Assembly (NCBI RefSeq): GCF_024756255.1
Contig: NZ_JANUHB010000002.1
Span: 930,001-994,000, forward strand
DNA from: Massilia agilis
Lineage (GTDB): Bacteria > Pseudomonadota > Gammaproteobacteria > Burkholderiales > Burkholderiaceae_D
Direction of reading: 5' to 3'
Length of the DNA stretch: 64,000 nt
The first letter of the stretch is position 1, and every line of letters starts with the position of its first letter. The position numbers and the translations under genes are program-made. Below the pieces are notes generated by a model that worked only from the letters and a program-made list of their open reading frames with translations, searched no databases and was not told where the DNA came from. This document shows, in pieces, positions 31,702 through 41,031 of this stretch.

Positions 31702-32280
31702 ATGCCCCTGATCCTCTTTAACAAGCCGTTCCAGGTCCTGTGCCAGTTTACGCCGCAAGCGGGCCGCGAGTCACTCGCCGACTACCTGGACATCCCCAAC
31801 ATCTACCCGGCCGGCCGGCTGGACGCGGACAGCGAGGGCCTGATGCTGCTGACCGACGACGGCAAGCTGCAGCACAAGATCGCGCACCCCGACCACAAGG
31901 AGGCCAAGACCTACCTGGTGCAGGTGGACGGGCTGGCCGATGCCGCCGCGCTGGCGCGCCTGCAGGCGCCGCTCGACCTGGGCGACTTCGTGACCAAGCC
32001 CTGCCGCGCGGTGCGCATCGAGGAGCCGCAATGGCTGTGGCCGCGCAACCCGCCGATCCGCGAACGCAAGGACAAGCCGACCAGCTGGATCGCCATCACG
32101 CTGGAGGAAGGCAAGAACCGCCAGGTGCGCCGCATGACCGCCGCCGTCGGGCTGCCAACCCTGCGGCTGGTGCGCACCAGCATCGGGCCGTTCTCGTTGG
32201 CGAGCCATCCCCTGATGCCGGGCGAGTGGATGGAGGTGCCGGCCGACGCGGTGGCGGCCGGCTCAGGTCGAAAAGCTTAA
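31702..32280 (+). CDS. rluE: RsuA/RluE-family pseudouridine synthase
   Basis: rRNA pseudouridine synthase of 192 residues. The catalytic aspartate is in GRLDADSEGLMLLTDDG (about 36-52) and the C-terminal EGKNRQVRRMTAAVG motif is typical. There is no N-terminal S4 domain, as in RluE, which modifies U2457 of E. coli 23S rRNA. ATG 31702 is preferred to a TTG five codons earlier. Divergent from icd; the shared intergenic region holds the icd promoter block. RluE rather than RluF/RluB is inferred from the short length. Confidence 0.88.
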   Translation: MPLILFNKPFQVLCQFTPQAGRESLADYLDIPNIYPAGRLDADSEGLMLLTDDGKLQHKIAHPDHKEAKTYLVQVDGLADAAALARLQAPLDLGDFVTKPCRAVRIEEPQWLWPRNPPIRERKDKPTSWIAITLEEGKNRQVRRMTAAVGLPTLRLVRTSIGPFSLASHPLMPGEWMEVPADAVAAGSGRKA

Positions 32281-32353
32281 TCCAAATTAAGTTTTTTGCG
32301 GTGCGGCACAAAAAATCTGTCAACCTGGAAAAAATTCGGCGCGTTAATGGCCC

Positions 32354-32369
32354 AGATTCATTTGAATCT
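32354..32369. promoter_or_regulatory. Palindrome before the Ala/Lys-rich gene
   Basis: AGATTCATTTGAATCT is a 16-bp inverted repeat with a TT centre, 11 bp before the ribosome site of the gene at 32393. Either an operator or an mRNA 5' hairpin. Confidence 0.45.
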
Positions 32370-32392
32370 CACTTAACCGAAAGGAAACCAAA

Positions 32393-32617
32393 ATGTCCAA
32401 GATCGTCGCTGCCCTGGTTGCTTCCCTGTTCGCCGTTTCCGCGTTCGCACAGACCCCGGCTGCTGCCCCGGCCGCTTCGGCTCCGGCTGCTGCTGTGGCC
32501 ACCGACGCTGCTGCCGCTCCGGCCAAAGCTCCGAAGAAAGCCAAGAAAGCGAAGAAAGCCAAGAAAGCTGCCGCTGCAGAAGCTGCTTCGACCGAAGCTG
32601 CTCCGGCAACCAAGTAA
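32393..32617 (+). CDS. Small exported Ala/Lys-rich protein
   Basis: A 74-residue protein: signal peptide MSKIVAALVASLFAVSAFA, probable cleavage before QTPAAAP, then almost only Ala, Pro, Lys, Thr, Glu and Ser. A block KAPKKAKKAKKAKKA (about 44-58) resembles histone H1-like tails. AAAGGAAA gives a good ribosome site, codon use fits the genome and a strong terminator follows, so it is a real gene. No function is recognised. A periplasmic or surface polycation is the plain reading; low complexity makes homology searches unreliable. Confidence 0.8.
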   Translation: MSKIVAALVASLFAVSAFAQTPAAAPAASAPAAAVATDAAAAPAKAPKKAKKAKKAKKAAAAEAASTEAAPATK

Positions 32618-32635
32618 GCAGTTTGGTTCCAGACC

Positions 32636-32663
32636 AAAGGCAGGCTTGTCCTGCCTTTTTTTT
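32636..32663 (+). terminator. Intrinsic terminator after the Ala/Lys-rich gene
   Basis: AAAGGCAGG-CTTGT-CCTGCCTTT followed by further T. Confidence 0.93.
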
Positions 32664-32669
32664 CGTCCT

Positions 32670-32945
32670 TTACCGGTAGTGGTAACGACACGGGAAGCCG
32701 ACCAGTTCGCGGCGCCTTGCCTGGCCTGCTTCTGCTTGCGCAATGGACCTGCACAAGTGCGCGGCGTTGGCCGGGGAACTGAGCAAGTGTACGGTTTCGA
32801 TGAGACTGTTGTAATGATCCAGGGACATCACGACGGCGTCCGGCGCGTCGCGGCGCGCAATCAGGGTTACGTCGGCGTCCTCAACGACCTGGTCGATCAC
32901 TGCGCGCAGATTGTTCCACGCCTGCGAAAAGCTGACGACTCTCAT
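32670..32945 (-). CDS. YefM-family antitoxin fused to a YoeB C-terminal remnant
   Basis: A 91-residue protein starting MRVVSFSQAWNNLRAVIDQV, a Phd/YefM antitoxin: DNA-binding N-terminus, VTLIARRDAPDAVVMSLDHYNSL core, and C-terminal SIAQAEAGQARRRELV. The last residues, PCRYHYR, match the end of YoeB toxins (ACRYHY), which carry that toxin's catalytic His and Tyr. No toxin gene follows. The simplest reading is a deletion that joined yefM in frame to the last codons of yoeB, leaving an orphan antitoxin. GAGGTG precedes the ATG; a longer start 12 codons upstream is less likely. Confidence 0.8.
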   Translation of the reverse strand: MRVVSFSQAWNNLRAVIDQVVEDADVTLIARRDAPDAVVMSLDHYNSLIETVHLLSSPANAAHLCRSIAQAEAGQARRRELVGFPCRYHYR

Positions 32946-33014
32946 CTGCCACCTCGCTAACTTGTGCGATTCATTGTACAAGTATCGATGCCAGACGCGT
33001 GATGCCCCTCGCCA

Positions 33015-33050
33015 TAAAAAAACCCGCCGGGCCTTTGGCCGGGCGGGTTT
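33015..33050 (-). terminator. Intrinsic terminator after the monomeric icd
   Basis: Minus strand: AACCCGCCCGGCC-AAA-GGCCCGGCGGGTT followed by seven T. Confidence 0.93.
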
Positions 33051-33075
33051 CGTTTTTGCCTTGCGGCAGGTGCTA

Positions 33076-35310
33076 TCAGGCGGCCAGCGAAGCCAGCGCG
33101 GCGTTAAAGGTCTTGCTCGGACGCATCACTGCCTTGACCTTGGCGTCATCGGCCTTGTAGTAGCCGCCGATGTCCACCGGCTTGCCCTGCACTTCCAGCA
33201 GCTCGGCGACGATCTTCTGCTCGTTCTCGGCCAGGGTCTTGGCCAGCGGCGCGAAGTGGGCTGCCAGTGCGGCGTCCTCGGTCTGCGCGGCCAGCTCCTG
33301 GGCCCAGTACATGGCCAGGTAGAACTGGCTGCCGCGGTTGTCGAGCTCGCCGGTCTTGGGCGACGGCGACTTGCGGTTGTCCAGCAGCTTGCCGGTGGCC
33401 GCATCGAGCGTCTTCGACAGCAGCTTGGCGCGGGCGTTGCCGGTCTTGATGCCAAGGTCTTCCAGCGACACTGCCAGCGCCAGGAATTCACCCAGCGAGT
33501 CCCAGCGCAGGTGGTTTTCCTGCACCAGCTGCTGCACGTGCTTCGGTGCCGAGCCGCCGGCGCCGGTTTCGTACATGCCGCCGCCAGCCATCAGCGGGAC
33601 GATCGACAGCATCTTGGCGCTGGTGCCCAGTTCCATGATCGGGAACAGGTCGGTCAGGTAGTCGCGCAGGATGTTGCCGGTGACCGAGATGGTGTCCAGG
33701 CCGCGGATCACGCGCTCGAGCGTGTAGCGCATCGCGCGCACCTGCGACATGATCTGGATATCCAGGCCGGTGGTGTCGTGGTCCTTGAGGTAGGTCTTGA
33801 CCTTCTTGATCAGCTCGTTCTCGTGCGGACGGTACGGGTCCAGCCAGAAAACGGCCGGCATGCCCGACTGGCGGCAACGGGTGACGGCCAGCTTGACCCA
33901 GTCGCGGATCGGGGCGTCCTTCACCTGGCACATGCGCCACAGGTCGCCCTTCTCGACGTTCTGCGACATCAGCACTTCGCCGGTGGCGATGTCGGTGATG
34001 TTGGCCACGCCGTCTTCCGGGATTTCGAAGGTCTTGTCGTGCGAGCCGTATTCCTCGGCCTGCTGCGCCATCAGGCCCACGTTCGGGACGGTGCCCATGG
34101 TGCGCGGGTCGAATGCGCCGTGCCATTTGCAGAAGTTGATCATCTCCTGATAGATACGGGCGAAGGTGCTCTCCGGCATGACTGCCTTCACTTCCTTCAG
34201 GCGGCCATCGGCGCCGTACATCTTGCCGCCGGCGCGGATCATGGCCGGCATCGATGCGTCAACGATCACGTCGTTGGGCGAGTGGAAGTTGGTGATGCCC
34301 TTGGCCGAGTCCACCATGGCCAGTTCCGGACGGTGTTCCTGACAGGCGTGCAGGTCGCGGATGATTTCTTCGCGCTGCGAGTCCGGCAGTGCAGCGATCT
34401 TGTTGTACAGGTCGGCCATGCCGTTGTTGACGTTCACGCCCAGGCTGTCGAACAGCGCGCCGTGCTTGTCGAACGCTTCCTTGTAGAAGGTGCGCACGCA
34501 GTGGCCGAACACGATCGGGTGCGAGACCTTCATCATGGTCGCTTTCACGTGCAGCGAGAACATCACGCCGGTGTTCTTGGCGTCTTCGATCTGCTCTTCG
34601 TAGAACGCGAGCAGCGCCTTGCGGCTCATGAACATCGAGTCGATGATTTCGCCGTCCAGCAGCGAGACCTTCGGCTTCAGGACGATCGCCTGGCCGCTCT
34701 TGGTGACCAGTTCCATCTTGACGTCGCGCGCGCGGTCGAGCGTCATCGACTTTTCTCCATGGTAGAAGTCGCCATGGGTCATGTGCGACACGTGGGTGCG
34801 CGAAGCCGGCGACCACGGGGCCATCGAGTGCGGGTTCTTGCGGGCGTATTCCTTGACTGCTTTCGGCGCACGGCGGTCCGAGTTACCTTCGCGCAGGACC
34901 GGGTTCACGGACGAGCCGATGCACTTGCCGTAGCGGGCCTTGATCGCCTTTTCTTCGTCGTTCTTCGGGTCGGCCGGGTAATCGGGGATGTTGTAGCCCT
35001 TCGATTGCAGTTCCTTGATCGCAGTCACGAGCTGGCTCACCGAGGCGCTGATGTTCGGCAGCTTGATGATGTTTGCGTCGGCCTCGAGCGTCTTCTTGCC
35101 CAGTTCGGTCAGGGCGTCCGGCACGCGCTGCTCCGGGGTCAGGTAGTCGGCGAAGTTGGCCAGGATACGGGCGGCCACCGAGATGTCGGTCTCCTGGATG
35201 CGGATGCCAGCGGGCTTCGTGAAGGCGCTGACGACCGGCAGGAATGCGTGCGTCGCCAACAGCGGCGCCTCGTCAGTTAACGTGTAGATGATGGTCGGTT
35301 CACTGCTCAT
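33076..35310 (-). CDS. Isocitrate dehydrogenase, NADP-dependent, monomeric
   Basis: Monomeric-type (IDH-II) isocitrate dehydrogenase of 744 residues, structurally distinct from the homodimeric enzyme at 30264. Starts [21 protein letters not shown]; conserved segments include [35 protein letters not shown] [16 protein letters not shown] and [29 protein letters not shown] precedes the ATG at 35310. The gene is monocistronic, with its own terminator. It shares a promoter/operator block with icd, so the two are probably controlled together. Confidence 0.96.
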   Translation of the reverse strand: MSSEPTIIYTLTDEAPLLATHAFLPVVSAFTKPAGIRIQETDISVAARILANFADYLTPEQRVPDALTELGKKTLEADANIIKLPNISASVSQLVTAIKELQSKGYNIPDYPADPKNDEEKAIKARYGKCIGSSVNPVLREGNSDRRAPKAVKEYARKNPHSMAPWSPASRTHVSHMTHGDFYHGEKSMTLDRARDVKMELVTKSGQAIVLKPKVSLLDGEIIDSMFMSRKALLAFYEEQIEDAKNTGVMFSLHVKATMMKVSHPIVFGHCVRTFYKEAFDKHGALFDSLGVNVNNGMADLYNKIAALPDSQREEIIRDLHACQEHRPELAMVDSAKGITNFHSPNDVIVDASMPAMIRAGGKMYGADGRLKEVKAVMPESTFARIYQEMINFCKWHGAFDPRTMGTVPNVGLMAQQAEEYGSHDKTFEIPEDGVANITDIATGEVLMSQNVEKGDLWRMCQVKDAPIRDWVKLAVTRCRQSGMPAVFWLDPYRPHENELIKKVKTYLKDHDTTGLDIQIMSQVRAMRYTLERVIRGLDTISVTGNILRDYLTDLFPIMELGTSAKMLSIVPLMAGGGMYETGAGGSAPKHVQQLVQENHLRWDSLGEFLALAVSLEDLGIKTGNARAKLLSKTLDAATGKLLDNRKSPSPKTGELDNRGSQFYLAMYWAQELAAQTEDAALAAHFAPLAKTLAENEQKIVAELLEVQGKPVDIGGYYKADDAKVKAVMRPSKTFNAALASLAA

Positions 35311-35392
35311 GCGCTTTTCCTTCACGATTCGTAACACTGAATAGATAGTAGCCCGGACACAGGTCCAGGCATGATGCTCTGCTTGCGGCCAA

Positions 35393-35455
35393 GTCTTCTA
35401 TAAGACATAAGACAGGCGGTTCCGCATTATGCACCAGTATTTCGTATGGCGCTAC
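35393..35455 (-). promoter_or_regulatory. Promoter/operator block of the monomeric icd
   Basis: Read towards the gene: GTAGCGCC, 7 bp, ATACTGGTGCATAAT (-10 at 35426-35431), 12 bp, GTCTTATGTCTTAT plus AGAAGAC. Compared with 31601-31664, the 8-bp and 15-bp parts are identical and the 21-bp operator differs at one base, while the spacers differ freely. Confidence 0.75.
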
Positions 35456-35524
35456 AGGTTTGAGGGGTAATAGTAGGCTGGAAAACGCTGGAAGGGAAGT
35501 ATCGCGGTACCGGCGGCGCAAGCG

Positions 35525-35557
35525 AAAAAACCCGCCGGACTTAAGAGTCGGGCGGGT
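35525..35557 (-). terminator. Intrinsic terminator after rpsT
   Basis: Minus strand: ACCCGCCCGACT-CTTA-AGTCCGGCGGGT followed by T5-6. Confidence 0.92.
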
Positions 35558-35608
35558 CTTCCACGTACTGCTTCTGGCGGCCAGGAAGGCCGCCGCAACG
35601 CTTGTCGC

Positions 35609-35875
35609 TTAGGCCGACAGCGCTTTCAGGGCAGCAGCCAGGCGGCTCTTGTGGCGAGCGGCCTTGTTCTTGTGGATGATTTTCTTGTCAGCGATGCTGT
35701 CGATGGTCGACACGGACTGCTGGAAGATCTGGGTAGCGGCAGCCTTGTCGCCAGCCTGGATGGCCTTGCGGACGGCTTTGATTGCGGTGCGCAGGGTCGA
35801 ACGCTGTGCCGAGTTGTGCGCGTTTGCTTTAACTGCTTGACGAGCGCGTTTGCGCGCTTGTGCGGTATTTGCCAT
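35609..35875 (-). CDS. rpsT: 30S ribosomal protein S20
   Basis: S20 binds 16S rRNA early in 30S assembly. The 88-residue protein starts [21 protein letters not shown] and carries the typical basic C-terminus [25 protein letters not shown] lies 7 nt before the ATG at 35875; upstream in-frame codons to 35950 were excluded as they precede this standard start. Divergent from murJ, a common arrangement in Betaproteobacteria. Confidence 0.98.
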   Translation of the reverse strand: MANTAQARKRARQAVKANAHNSAQRSTLRTAIKAVRKAIQAGDKAAATQIFQQSVSTIDSIADKKIIHKNKAARHKSRLAAALKALSA

Positions 35876-36082
35876 GGAATTTCCTAAATCGGGGTCAAGT
35901 TGCGTTTGCAAACAGGTCGATCGGGCGCATTCCGGTGCCCTGCCGACCATTTAACGTCTGCCAACAGAATTCAGTACAGCCCACGAGTATAGCGGATTAT
36001 TCCCGACAGGGCAATTTAAAAATCAACTATTTATCCCTGGGCACCCTCGTCCGCCGGGGTTGCCGGGCTATAATTCCGGCCC

Positions 36083-37633
36083 ATGAACCTGCTTAAGACT
36101 CTCGCGGCGATCTCCAGCATGACCATGCTGTCCCGCATCACCGGTCTGCTGCGCGAGAGCCTGTTCGCCCGCGCATTTGGCCAGTCCGCGTACACCGACG
36201 CCTTCATCGTCGCCTTCCGCATTCCCAACCTGCTGCGCCGCCTGTTTGCCGAAGGCGCATTTTCGCAGGCTTTCGTGCCGATCCTGTCGGAATACAAGAA
36301 CCAGCATGGCGAGACCGCCACCAAAGGTCTCGTGGACCATGTGGCCAACTCGCTGGTGTGGGCCACCGTGGCCACGAGCATTGTCGGCATCATCGGCAGC
36401 CCGGTGCTGCTGTTATTCATTGCCAGCGGCATGCGCGACAACCCGGAGGCCTTCGACGCCTCGGTGCTGATGACGCGGATGATGTTCCCGTACATCGCCT
36501 GCATGTCCTTTGTCGCGCTGGCCGGCGGTGTGCTCAATACCTGGCGCCAGTTCAAGATCCCGGCCTTCACGCCGGTGCTGCTGAACCTGGCCTCGATCTT
36601 CGGCGCGCTGGTGCTGGTGCACTTCTTCCATACCCCGATCTACGCGATGGCGGTGGCGACCATGATCGGCGGCCTGCTGCAGGTCGGGATCCAGATCCCG
36701 GCGCTGATGAAAATCGGGATGCTGCCGCGCCTGTCGGCCAATCCGTTCGCGGGCCTGCACGACCCGGGCGTGCGGCGCATCCTGCAGAAGATGGGACCTG
36801 CCGTGTTTGCGGTCTCGGCGGCGCAGATCAGCCTTTTGATTAATACCAGCATTGCCACCAACCTGGGCGAAGGCGCCGTCTCCGCGCTGCAGTATGCGGA
36901 CCGGCTGATGGAGTTCCCGACCGGCCTGTTGGGCGTGGCGCTGGGCACCCTGCTGCTGCCGAACCTGTCCAAGGCCAGCGTCGAGGGCGACACTGCCGAG
37001 TACTCGGCGCTCTTGAACTGGGGCCTGCGCCTGACCTTCCTGCTGGCGCTGCCGGCGGCGGTGGGGCTGGCGGTGATGGCCAAGCCGCTGATCGCCGCCC
37101 TCTTCAACTACGGCAAATTCAATGCCGGCGCGGTGGAGAGCTCGGCCGCGCCGCTGATGGCGTACGCCGCCGGCCTGTTGGGCATCATCCTGGTCAAGAC
37201 ACTGGCGCCGGCGTTCTACGCGCGCCAGGACATTCGCACCCCGGTGAAGATCGCGGTGGGCGTGCTGGTGGCCACCCAGCTGATGAACCTCCTGTTCGTG
37301 CCGTTCCTGGGCGTGGCGGGCCTGGCGCTGTCGATTGGCATGGGCGCCTGCCTGAACGCGGGCTTCCTGTACACCGGGCTGCGCCGCCGCGGCATCTACA
37401 ACCCGCATGCGGGTTGGACCAGCTTCTTCGTGCGGCTGGTCGTTGCGGTGGCGGTGATGGGCGCGGTCACCTGGTTCGTCCAGTCGCAGCTGGACTGGAC
37501 CGCGATGCGCGCGCACCCGTGGCTGCGCGTGGGCGCGGTGCTGGGCATTATCTGCGTGGCCGGGGCCACTTATTTCGCGGTGCTGCTCGCACTCGGGTTC
37601 AAGCTGCGCGACTTCAAGCGCAGCGCCAAGTAA
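36083..37633 (+). CDS. murJ: Lipid II flippase MurJ
   Basis: Inner-membrane flippase that moves lipid II to the periplasm for peptidoglycan synthesis. The 516-residue protein of the MOP superfamily starts MNLLKTLAAISSMTMLSRITG and has AFRIPNLLRRLFAEGAFSQAFVP (about 44-66), a MurJ signature, plus 13-14 hydrophobic helices. Arginines in SRITGLLRE match those needed for MurJ activity. It ends 4 bp from the convergent secretion operon with no evident terminator between. Confidence 0.97.
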   Translation: MNLLKTLAAISSMTMLSRITGLLRESLFARAFGQSAYTDAFIVAFRIPNLLRRLFAEGAFSQAFVPILSEYKNQHGETATKGLVDHVANSLVWATVATSIVGIIGSPVLLLFIASGMRDNPEAFDASVLMTRMMFPYIACMSFVALAGGVLNTWRQFKIPAFTPVLLNLASIFGALVLVHFFHTPIYAMAVATMIGGLLQVGIQIPALMKIGMLPRLSANPFAGLHDPGVRRILQKMGPAVFAVSAAQISLLINTSIATNLGEGAVSALQYADRLMEFPTGLLGVALGTLLLPNLSKASVEGDTAEYSALLNWGLRLTFLLALPAAVGLAVMAKPLIAALFNYGKFNAGAVESSAAPLMAYAAGLLGIILVKTLAPAFYARQDIRTPVKIAVGVLVATQLMNLLFVPFLGVAGLALSIGMGACLNAGFLYTGLRRRGIYNPHAGWTSFFVRLVVAVAVMGAVTWFVQSQLDWTAMRAHPWLRVGAVLGIICVAGATYFAVLLALGFKLRDFKRSAK

Positions 37634-37637
37634 GCGG

Positions 37638-38264
37638 CTAGTCCTCGTTTTGCCTGGGCGGCTGTCCGGCGCCGTCATCATCACGCGGCGGCTCTGGTCC
37701 GGCAACCGGCTGCGGCGCGCGCTGCTCCTGCGGCGGGGTGAAGTCTTCCGGCCTGTCGCGCGAGCTCACCGCAATTTTTTCAAGTGGCTGGCCCTGCTGC
37801 AAAACGCCCAGCCCCGCTGCGGTGAACTTCCAATCCGAGATGTGCTCCTTGCCGGCGAAGCCAGCGAAACGCTCGTCGAAATTGGCGACCTTCAGCGGCC
37901 GGGCCTTCGACAGGCTGTACACCGCGACCACGCCCTTCTCACCGTTCGCGTAGACGATGCCCCACTCGGCCTTGCCGGTGATGGGATCGACAAAGATCTT
38001 GCGCAGGTGGCGGCGCGTGTTGGGAAAGCGCGGGTCGCGCAGCAGGTCCTGCAGGGTCGGCGGCTGGGTGGGCTGGCCGCGCGGCGTGGCGGCGGCATAG
38101 CTTTGCAGGGCGGCGCTGAAGGCGGCTCCGGTTTCGAGCAGCTCTTCTTCGGCGGCGGCGCGGCGCAGCAGCGCGTCGGCCTTGAGCGTGAGCGCGCCCA
38201 CCATGCCGATGATCGTCACCAACACGATCAGCCCGAGGTAGGTAAACCCGTGCTGGCGGCGCAT
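37638..38264 (-). CDS. Minor pseudopilin lacking Glu5, last gene of T2SS-like operon
   Basis: A 208-residue pseudopilin. Prepilin-type N-terminus MRRQHG/FTYLGLIVLVTIIG, cleaved after Gly; the fifth mature residue is Gly, not the usual Glu. Among T2SS pseudopilins loss of Glu5 marks the tip subunit GspK, so a tip role is inferred. The globular part includes DPITGKAEWGIVYANGEKG, as in GspG-like folds, and a Pro-rich hydrophilic tail of about 40 residues. ATG 38264 has AGGAG 5 nt upstream and overlaps the previous stop by 1 nt. Confidence 0.85.
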   Translation of the reverse strand: MRRQHGFTYLGLIVLVTIIGMVGALTLKADALLRRAAAEEELLETGAAFSAALQSYAAATPRGQPTQPPTLQDLLRDPRFPNTRRHLRKIFVDPITGKAEWGIVYANGEKGVVAVYSLSKARPLKVANFDERFAGFAGKEHISDWKFTAAGLGVLQQGQPLEKIAVSSRDRPEDFTPPQEQRAPQPVAGPEPPRDDDGAGQPPRQNED

Positions 38265-38635
38265 CACCACTCCTGGTAGGGCTTTCCGTTGCGCCCAGTG
38301 CCTGGCGCGCCGCTGTGCAGGTCGGCCACCCCGCCCTGGTTCGCCTCCTCCGGCGGGACGATGATCCAGGTCTCGCTGCTGCCGGTGATCGGGTCGGCAG
38401 GCAGCGCCGGCAGGTACTTCTTGTCCACCAACTGCTGCAGCGACTCCGGGTAGCGGCCGGTATCGGCGTGGTACTGGTCGATCACGGCGCGGGTGTTGCG
38501 CAGGTTATCGGCCAGGATGGTGTCCTTCGCGCTGTCGATACTGGGGAAATAGCGCGGCATCGCCAGCGTGAGCAGCAGCGCAACGATGGCCAGCACCACC
38601 AGCAGCTCGATCAGGGTGAATCCGCGCTTGTTCAT
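38264..38635 (-). CDS. Type II secretion pseudopilin (GspG-like)
   Basis: A 123-residue pseudopilin with a full prepilin signal [24 protein letters not shown] (Glu5 present). The mature part has DQYHADTGRYPESLQQLVDKKYLP and DPITGSSETW, the GspG major-pseudopilin pattern of the helix and calcium-site region. Six bp after the preceding pseudopilin gene and overlapping the next by 1 nt. Its prepilin peptidase is not in the window. Confidence 0.9.
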   Translation of the reverse strand: MNKRGFTLIELLVVLAIVALLLTLAMPRYFPSIDSAKDTILADNLRNTRAVIDQYHADTGRYPESLQQLVDKKYLPALPADPITGSSETWIIVPPEEANQGGVADLHSGAPGTGRNGKPYQEW

Positions 38636-38641
38636 GCCTGC

Positions 38642-39121
38642 TTACCAGCGGTTGTAGGGCACGCCATTGAGCCCGGGCTTGGTAGAGAGCGAGTACACGT
38701 CGTACACGTCCTCGCCCTCTTTCGGCTCGTCGGGCTCGCTGGCGTAGCTGCGCTTGCCCCAGGTCTGCGCGTCCGGCAGGCTGGGGTCGGCGTTGAACGG
38801 GTCGCGCGGCAGGCGGCGCAGGAAGTAGATCTTGGCCTGCTTTGGGCTGCGCTGGTCGCGCACGCCTTCCACCAGCAGTTCCAGGCGCGGCGGGTAGCCG
38901 GTGGCGCCGGCCAGCCTGGCGATGCGGCCTTCGTCGCTGGCGCGCTTGTAGGCGTCGATCGCCTGGCGGATCTCGCGCAGGTCGCGGCGCAGCTCCTGCT
39001 CGTGCCGGCGCTGCGTGGCCACCTGCGCTACCGGCACCACCAGGGTGCCCAGCATGGCGAGGATGGCCAACGTGGCCAGCAGCTCGATGAGCGTGAAGCC
39101 GTTTGCGCGCACGATGATCAC
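38642..39121 (-). CDS. Type II secretion pseudopilin
   Basis: A 159-residue pseudopilin with [27 protein letters not shown] and Glu5 present. The mature part contains [21 protein letters not shown] and [20 protein letters not shown], similar to GspG/PulG-like proteins, ending GVPYNRW. It overlaps the secretin stop by 4 nt. Whether it or the other GspG-like proteins of the operon is the major subunit is not clear. Confidence 0.9.
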   Translation of the reverse strand: MIIVRANGFTLIELLATLAILAMLGTLVVPVAQVATQRRHEQELRRDLREIRQAIDAYKRASDEGRIARLAGATGYPPRLELLVEGVRDQRSPKQAKIYFLRRLPRDPFNADPSLPDAQTWGKRSYASEPDEPKEGEDVYDVYSLSTKPGLNGVPYNRW

Positions 39122-41031
39122 TTCACGTCGGCTGCGTTCGGGGCCGGCATCTGCGAGACCGGGACCTCCGGTACCGCCGCCGGTTGCGGCGCGCCCGCAG
39201 CGCCCGCAGGCCCGCGCGGGACCGGCGCAGGAACCGGGCGGGATGCAGGCACCGCGGCCGGCACCGAAGCGGTGACTTCCGGACGATTGCGGAAGCTCGC
39301 ATCAGTGCCGGCGGCGAAGATGGTGGCGTCCGACGGCGGGCGCACGATGTTGCGCACCAGGTGGGGCGTGATCGACAGGACGATCTCGGTCTTGTCGCTG
39401 GAATCGTTGGTGCTGCCGAACAGGCGGCCGAGCAGCGGCACGTCGCCCAGCAGCGGCAGCTTGCGACCGCTCTTGCGGTCTTCGTTACGGATCAGGCCCG
39501 CCAGCACCTGGTTCTCGCCGTCCTTCAACTGCAGCAGCGTGGCAGCCGAGCGCTTGCCGATGCGGTACACGGTGCTGCCGGACTTGGTGGACATCGAATC
39601 GATCACGTTGCTCACTTCCAGCGAGATCTTGATCGCCACTTCGTTATCCAGGTGGATGGTCGGCTCCACGTTCAGCGTCAGGCCGACGTCGGCATAGGTG
39701 ACCGATTCGGACGCGAAGCCGCCCACGCCGGGCGACACGGTGGTGGTAATGATGGGCAGCTTTTCGCCGATGACGACGTTGGCCTTTTCCTTGTTACGCA
39801 CGCGGATGCGCGGGTTGGCCAGGACGTTCGAGTCGCCGTCATCGTTGCGCGCGTTGAGTGTCGCGGAAACGCCGGCCACGCCGATGGTGCTGCCGTTGAG
39901 GGCACGCAGCTCGTCCAACGTAATCACCCGGCCGTCGCGTGACGACAGCGGCGCGAGCGACAGGCTGTTCGGCCACGCCACGCCCAGCTCGGTGATGCGG
40001 CTGCGCTGCACCTCCATCACCTCCACGTCGAGCATGACCTCTGGTTCCGGCACGTCCAGCAGCGTGACCATGCGCGCGGCCAGCTTGATCGCGTCCGGCG
40101 AATCGCGCACGATCACCAGGTTGAGCTTTTCGTCCACCACGATGTCGCGCGACTTGAGGATGGGCTTGAGGCTCGCGGCCACGCTCTTTGCCTCGGCATA
40201 GGCGAGGTAGAAGGTCTTCACGGCCAGCTCCTGGTATTCCTTCACCTTGGCCTGGTTGTTCGGGTAAATCAGGATCGTGTTGCGGTCCATGACCTGGCGC
40301 TCGAGCTGGTTGGTCATCAAGAGGTAGTACACGGCCGCTTCCACCGTGCTGTCCCTCAGGAAGATCGAGGTGCGCGCGTCGGAACGCACGTCCTTGTCGA
40401 ACACGAAGTTCAGGCCCGAATGGCGAGCGATGACCTCGAACACCTGGCGCAGCGGGGCGTCGCGGAACTCGAGGCTGATCGGCTTCCTGTACACGGCGGC
40501 GAGGCCTGCTTCGGCGGGCGGCACCGCCGTCGCGTCCTTCACCTTGTCCATCAGTGCGAGCGCGCCCGGATGATCTGGCCGCTCGGCGAGGATATCGTCC
40601 AGCTTGGCACGCGCGGTGTCGTAGTCCTTCTTGGCCATGGCCTCGGCAGCGGCGGCCAGGCCCAGATCCTGGCGGCGCGCGCCCTCCACGCGGCGCACGC
40701 CGGCACGGGCGCGCTCGTTGGCCGGCGCGAACGCGAGCACGCGCTGGTAGCTTTGCTGCGCCTCCTTCAGCTTGCCGGCGGCCAGATCGCGGTCGCCCTG
40801 TTCGAGCAGGCGCACGGTGGCCGCGTCCCGCGCGTGCAGGTAGGTGAGCTTGTACATCGCGTTGGTGGGATCGGCGGCTACGGCCTCGCGATACTTGAGC
40901 AGCGCCTCCTCCACCTGGTCGTGCGCGATCAGGTCATTGCCCTCGCGGTAGGCGCGCTGCGCGGCGCAGCCGGCCAGCACGAGCGCGGCCAACAGCAGTG
41001 CGAAGTAGCGGAAAACAGGATTACGAGCCAT
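39118..41031 (-). CDS. TPR-containing lipoprotein secretin (GspD/MshL-like)
   Basis: Outer-membrane secretin of 637 residues. Lipoprotein signal [22 protein letters not shown] with lipid Cys22, then TPR-like helical repeats (about 25-160), a secretin N-domain ([23 protein letters not shown]), a second N-domain, and the C-terminal secretin barrel with [24 protein letters not shown] and [22 protein letters not shown]. The C-terminal 70 residues are Pro/Ala-rich. TPR plus lipid anchor suggests a self-piloting secretin that does not need GspS. Start directly follows the stop of the PilP-like gene. Confidence 0.93.
   Translation of the reverse strand: MARNPVFRYFALLLAALVLAGCAAQRAYREGNDLIAHDQVEEALLKYREAVAADPTNAMYKLTYLHARDAATVRLLEQGDRDLAAGKLKEAQQSYQRVLAFAPANERARAGVRRVEGARRQDLGLAAAAEAMAKKDYDTARAKLDDILAERPDHPGALALMDKVKDATAVPPAEAGLAAVYRKPISLEFRDAPLRQVFEVIARHSGLNFVFDKDVRSDARTSIFLRDSTVEAAVYYLLMTNQLERQVMDRNTILIYPNNQAKVKEYQELAVKTFYLAYAEAKSVAASLKPILKSRDIVVDEKLNLVIVRDSPDAIKLAARMVTLLDVPEPEVMLDVEVMEVQRSRITELGVAWPNSLSLAPLSSRDGRVITLDELRALNGSTIGVAGVSATLNARNDDGDSNVLANPRIRVRNKEKANVVIGEKLPIITTTVSPGVGGFASESVTYADVGLTLNVEPTIHLDNEVAIKISLEVSNVIDSMSTKSGSTVYRIGKRSAATLLQLKDGENQVLAGLIRNEDRKSGRKLPLLGDVPLLGRLFGSTNDSSDKTEIVLSITPHLVRNIVRPPSDATIFAAGTDASFRNRPEVTASVPAAVPASRPVPAPVPRGPAGAAGAPQPAAVPEVPVSQMPAPNAADVK

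Noticed and set aside
35300..35521. 73-codon open frame upstream of monomeric icd
   Set aside because: It covers the conserved promoter/operator block and has no ribosome site or homology.
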